DNA of 64,000 nt from Gymnorhina tibicen (Eukaryota > Chordata > Aves > Passeriformes > Artamidae), in assembly GCA_013399875.1 (NCBI GenBank), contig VXAZ01007544.1, forward strand, positions 1,197,091 to 1,261,090, in the 5' to 3' direction. The position numbers and the translations under genes were made by a program. Shown piece after piece: positions 59,661-64,000 of the stretch (position 1 is its first letter; the number at the start of each line of letters is the position of its first letter). The notes below the pieces were generated by a model. It saw only the letters and a list, made by a program, of their open reading frames with translations. It searched no databases and was not told where the DNA came from.

Positions 59661-59780
59661 GATCGGTGCACAACAGATGTTTGCTGAACTTGTTCTTAAA
59701 GACCTCCCATGACAGAGAGTTCAAAGGCTCCTGTGCACTTCAGTGACCCTTTGCTGTAATAAGAATCTCTATGCAGAACT
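59661..59780 (-). mobile_element. Old CR1-family relic, minus strand
   Basis: CACAACAGATGTTTGCTGAA, CTTGTTCTTAAAGACCTCCC and ATGACAGAGAGTTCAAAGGC follow the reverse of an older CR1-type consensus known from turtles, crocodilians and birds (CAGATGTTTGTCTAACCTGTTCTTAAAAACCTCCAATGATGGAGATTCCACAACC). It is more diverged than the bird CR1 copies elsewhere in the window and only about 120 bp is left. Confidence 0.55.
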
Positions 59781-61424
59781 TACATGACAAAAAGTGGGGA
59801 TGTCAAGTCAAAATGGGAACACAAGGTTAATAAATGGAGAAAAAGCTAAGGAAAAATTTACTTCAACAATTAATTTTGTGAGATTCTTAGGTAAACTTGC
59901 CTGAAAATGTAAAATATTAACTAAATATATGCACAACCAGTACATGGGGAAAAGCATATTTGTATTTATTCATTTATAATGGACCATTTTCACTAAAAGA
60001 GAAACAAGAACAAATTTTTATTAAACAATCTGCTTTTATGATCCGCATAGAAAAGAAGCCTGTTTTACATTACATGTGGAAAAATATATTAAAATAATTA
60101 CTTTTATTGTAAATGTCATGCATCTCAGTACATTTTAATTTCATGAAGTCCAAACCACTCCAATTTCTAAGACTTTTAATGTATAGTAACATATTTTTTT
60201 TAGCAAGAATCAACAGGCTTACATTTGATGTGAAAATTTGTGGAGTGGAAATATGAGAAGCAGTACATAAATAGGCAAATAGTACAAGAGAGAACAAGAC
60301 GATGAAAAAGAAGCATCTTTCATTTTTAACTTTGCAGATTATGGATAAGATACTAGGTATATTAATCTTTCAAAGCAGTCCCTCACTCATCTCCAGGAGT
60401 GATTTATGTCATCAAATCTCAATGGCATGTTCTATGATTTAATGCATTTTGTTCAGCACAAGGAGATGTTCTCTATCTGTCCACAAGAAAACTATGAGAA
60501 CTACAGACGAGACATGTTGGGACTCACATCAGCTCCCCTTTACCTTAGCAATTGAACCTTGTCATTCTTGCCACTGTGAGAGAGGAATAGCTGACATCTG
60601 GACCCAGAGGGCAAATGAGCAAGTGGTTGTGAACAGCACAGTGATTCAGGACATGCCTCTGAAAAGGGCAATTAGTAAGTTTGGCCCTAGGACTACTTTT
60701 TGAACTGGACTTTACAGGGTTTTCAATGCAAGAGAAACTATGGAGCATAAACCAGAGCTCTGAGCTGACCTCAAAACCACTGGCCACATTATCAGGCTTC
60801 TTTTTGCTTGCTTCCCTTCTAGCCTCTATAATCTTGTAAACCCCATGAATTCTGTTGCAGGTCCAACAGACTGCATGGAAGATACCTTCTACTTGCCTAG
60901 CATTGCAGCTGCAGCATGATCCCGAAGGATTTGCTTGAATTCCCTCAGGCCAAGCAAAATGTATGACCTGTATCTCTCCTCAGTAACTGCTCTAGTGGGC
61001 ATCAGAGAGAATTACATGATGCTCTAAAACAGAAAATAGCAAGCACTAAGAGCTCAGATGTTCCTATAATTTGTTCCTTTCACCCATTGGTATCCACTTA
61101 GCTTGCAAGTTTCTTGAGCATCAGACTTTCAGGAGCTTTTTTAGGTGTCTCAGTCTCTTAGTCTGCATCATTTTCCTGAAGCTAAGATGGTGTTGCAAAG
61201 CTTGGGGAATCCAAGGGGCTTTTGCAGATGCTGCTCAAATGCACTTAACTGGACCCAGTTGATTAGAAGTGAGATAAAAAGACAGTGGCTTGTTGTGCCT
61301 TGTAATGTTTCCCAGAGTCTGCAGGGTACTCTGTGGCACCCACCTGCCCTGAAGTACCCACCATGGTTAACCCCCTCCTCCCATCATCCTTCAGTCAGTT
61401 GTAAGTGAGCATTGATTCTTCAAG
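59781..61424. other. Unassigned DNA
   Basis: No gene recognised. The frames at 60449-60703 (plus), 60545-60787 (minus) and 61145-61408 (plus) have no recognised domain. Confidence 0.5.
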
Positions 61425-61557
61425 GCATAAAATCATAATATGCATTGGGTTGGAAGAGACTTTTAAAGACCATCTTGTTCTTACTCTCTGCTGTAGGCAG
61501 GAACATCTTTCACTAGATCAGGTAGCTCAGAGTCACTGATGTTTGATCTGATCTGGT
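61425..61557 (-). mobile_element. CR1 LINE 3'-end fragment, minus strand
   Basis: AAAATCATAATATGCATTGG, GTTGGAAGAGACTTTTAAAG and AGATCAGGTAGCTCAGAGTC are the reverse of the CR1 3' terminus and adjacent UTR. Only about 130 bp remains and the copy is 5'-truncated. Confidence 0.85.
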
Positions 61558-64000
61558 ATTTTTATACTGGTGGAACATAAGGAAAAAAATTTTGTTAGTT
61601 CTGGGCAGAAGGTACTGTGCATAGAGAGTGTCAGATGAACCTGGGACAGAAAATCAAGCCTCATATGTTGTAATTACTTGTGAGAAAGAAATTAGATTGT
61701 TTTTCGAGTACTTGTATATTTGTATCTTGTTCTTGTTCAACTCTCTTCTTTAGTCTTTTTTTTTTTTAATATTACATCTATGACCATTCAATTAGGCCCC
61801 ATGTTATGTGTGCGTGTGTTGGGGATGTTGCTCATAAATATTTAAAGATCTATTTGTTTGCTAGAAATGAATTTCTTTCCAGCTACAACACTAAACAAAG
61901 TGAAGCTGTCACAACCTGAAAGCCTCCTACAATGTGTAATACTATTCTGGCATGGCCATTATTGTACCTTGTCTTCCTATATTATACAGAATCTTTCAAA
62001 ACCCAAGATTTATGTGATTTCATGTGGTATAAGCTGCTATATATGTTAACAATTTAAAAATTTTTGTTATAGACAATCTAGTAGAACTTGTCTCTACAAG
62101 GACTTGAGAGAGAAAAAATGCGAAAAAAATGTATGTTCTGCTAAACCAAACATCCTAACAAAGCCCACAAACAGCATATTAAAAAGCACAGAGAGGATTT
62201 ATATAAACCACACTTCTTGTTATATATTGTTTCTTGAAATTAAAGTAATTATGCTGTTACAGTCAGCAATTAAACTGAACATAAAATTGTTTAGAACCCA
62301 GTAGAAGCTCTCCAGGTACAACAATTAATGGGTTCTGAAGTATACTTACCTGTCATAAATGTTTATAGCACAAGGGTGAATTAAAGACACATTTATACCA
62401 GAATTAAAAATAGACAAAACAACCTGACACCTTGCTCTCCTCCAGTTGCAAGTTTAAATATGAGAAATACAATAATCCAATGTCAAATACTTTACAAAAC
62501 TACAAAAAAAAGGTATTCTGTTCTTATCCATTTATAAACAATATTCATAGTGGGGGAGGGAAACTACTGAATTTTCCAGAGGCAGCAAACTGATTTTAAG
62601 CACAGGGGTTTTTTTCCACATAGTGTAGTGGATAAGTTTCATGCTAGATACCAAGAAAAGAATGATTTACAAAAATGCACCAAAGAACAATGTTCTTGGA
62701 ATAACTCCTATTTCTGTTTTTGAAACAGAACTAATTCTACTATTAAATTGTTATTTAAATTTGAAATATATTCTGCTCAGTACTATTTTATGTACTTGGA
62801 AATCTCAGTGAGTTAGTTTTCTTTGCTTGTTTTGTCCTCTTACAGTGGAATTCAGTTTGCAGTAGCCACATACTTAGATTAGTGTTATCCATTCGTTTTT
62901 GTGTCTTTCTTTCTAATGATGCTGTAGAGAAAGTGTGTCTTATTTGATTTCATCCTAAAATGTGTGCTGAAGATACATCTGATGGGTACCTGTGACAACA
63001 GGGATATGGCTACAATTAGGCGATGTGAATCTCATTTTCTGACAGCCTTTAAGACAGGATTTCTCTGTGACTGAGAATAGGAGACAAATGAACATGCAGA
63101 AAATAAAACTACCTCAAAAATCTCTCCCTGCCCTCCCTTTGGATAAGTCCGGCAGTACAACGCAACCCATCTGAGTTCTCAGATGAACAATGCATGCTAC
63201 CTTTCTTGTCCTTACTACTGACCAGTTTGCTCAGTAATAATACTGACTCAGAAAGGACCAATTTTTAGAAAGAAAAAGTATTTCCAGCACTTGTGCCCTC
63301 TATTTGGCAAAGAGATGCAGAAAGAGAAGAGTAATGGTGTAAAACATCTCTTCTTTCCATAACACTACAAAACTCCAGGTTAAAAAGCTCTTTATTTTTA
63401 AAACAAAATGACTCTTTGACTCACTTTTGCAAAAGCCTTGATGTAATTACATACAGGGTAAAAGTCTAAGGGGCAGTAGATATCAGTGGGATCAGAGACA
63501 GGAAGTGCACAGTAGCATGGGCTCTGGGTAATCTCATTGTTTATCATCCAAATAGATGAAGCAATAATGACATCCAATGTTGACATGATTTGTTACACTT
63601 TAAAAGAGAAGCTGCAGGCTACACATGAAAATACAGTAAGCTTTTAGTTTCTTTATTAACTGCTTTAGTATATTTATTTTTGTATATTTATTAAATGTTT
63701 ATTTGTGATCTGTATCAATTTTACTCATGTGTACCTCATCTTTGGCAGAAGACCAGTACAGTACGCTGAGCTATTTTTACCTGTTATTTGGCCCTAAATA
63801 ATGTGACCACTGAGCAAGAAAACACGTTCCAGACTCTGTGTGGGAAGTACACACATGACATGCACAGTGGCAACATTAAAATGTGGTATTAGGATCTTAC
63901 TGGACAATAAAAAAACTGAGAAATTACTTAGGCTACACACTGTCCTTCAGCAGGAACTACTTATTTTAGAAATGTATCCAAACACTAAAGTGACGTGAAG
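61558..64000. other. Unassigned AT-rich DNA to the window end
   Basis: No gene or repeat family recognised. There are T tracts (61749-61760) and AT-rich patches with repeated TATTTATT motifs (63660-63705). The frames at 61858-62049, 62104-62304 and 63398-63586 look like chance. Confidence 0.5.

Noticed and set aside
1..64000. Search for CRISPR arrays, operons, tRNA or rRNA genes and a complete provirus
   Set aside because: No regularly spaced direct repeats with unique spacers, no cloverleaf or rRNA sequence, and no gag/pol/env-like frames were seen; the sequence is vertebrate non-coding DNA.

Overview
The window looks like AT-rich, gene-poor vertebrate DNA, most probably from a bird and plausibly a songbird. 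The evidence is the repeat content. There are several CR1 LINE fragments whose 3' ends carry the bird-type ATTCTATGATT-like end or the matching C-terminal end of CR1 ORF2. There are several endogenous-retrovirus-type LTRs of kinds common in avian genomes, and a few very decayed MIR-like SINE relics. I saw no L1 or Alu-type primate or rodent repeats and no bacterial gene organisation. I could not support a single functional protein-coding gene, rRNA, tRNA or CRISPR array. The open frames longer than 60 codons are chance frames, antisense frames of CR1, or frames inside LTRs. The stretch is best read as intergenic sequence or the inside of a very long intron.

Layout. 0-9 kb: a minus-strand LTR fragment (503-890), a minus-strand CR1 (1166-1655) that keeps a short ORF2 remnant, about 5.5 kb of unassigned DNA, then two adjoining LTR-type segments in opposite orientation (7139-7535 plus, 7605-8205 minus). 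9-24.5 kb: CR1 copies at 10.3-11.1 kb (plus), 14.9-15.5 kb (plus) and 17.3-18.0 kb (minus), a (TTCC)n microsatellite holding a 24-base assembly gap at 14 kb, an LTR at 19.6-20.2 kb with TATA box and AATAAA, and the best-defined element of the window: a 965-bp solo LTR (23571-24535) flanked by a perfect 5-bp target duplication. 24.5-52 kb: mostly unique AT-rich DNA with two MIR-like relics near 27 kb, a CTCF-like motif at 30.1 kb, a CR1 internal fragment at 31.3-31.6 kb, a (GATA)n array at 44.6 kb and a small three-copy repeat at 51.4 kb. 52-64 kb: a MIR-like relic, an LTR (52907-53476) with three 49-bp-period repeats in its U3, another minus-strand LTR fragment (55.15-55.44 kb), small CR1 pieces at 56.5, 59.7 and 61.4 kb, a (GGGGT)n quadruplex-prone tract (58.8 kb) and a MIR-like relic beside it.

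No genes act together here. What the sequence records is repeat history: old amniote SINE/CR1 relics, younger bird CR1 copies in both orientations, and retroviral LTRs, several probably solo. The most useful leads for a second look are the solo LTR with its target duplication, the 49-bp U3 repeats, the MIR-like relics, the CTCF-like and interferon-response-like motifs and the quadruplex tract. I did not find evidence for a new biological system, and all family names are from recognition by eye, without a database search.
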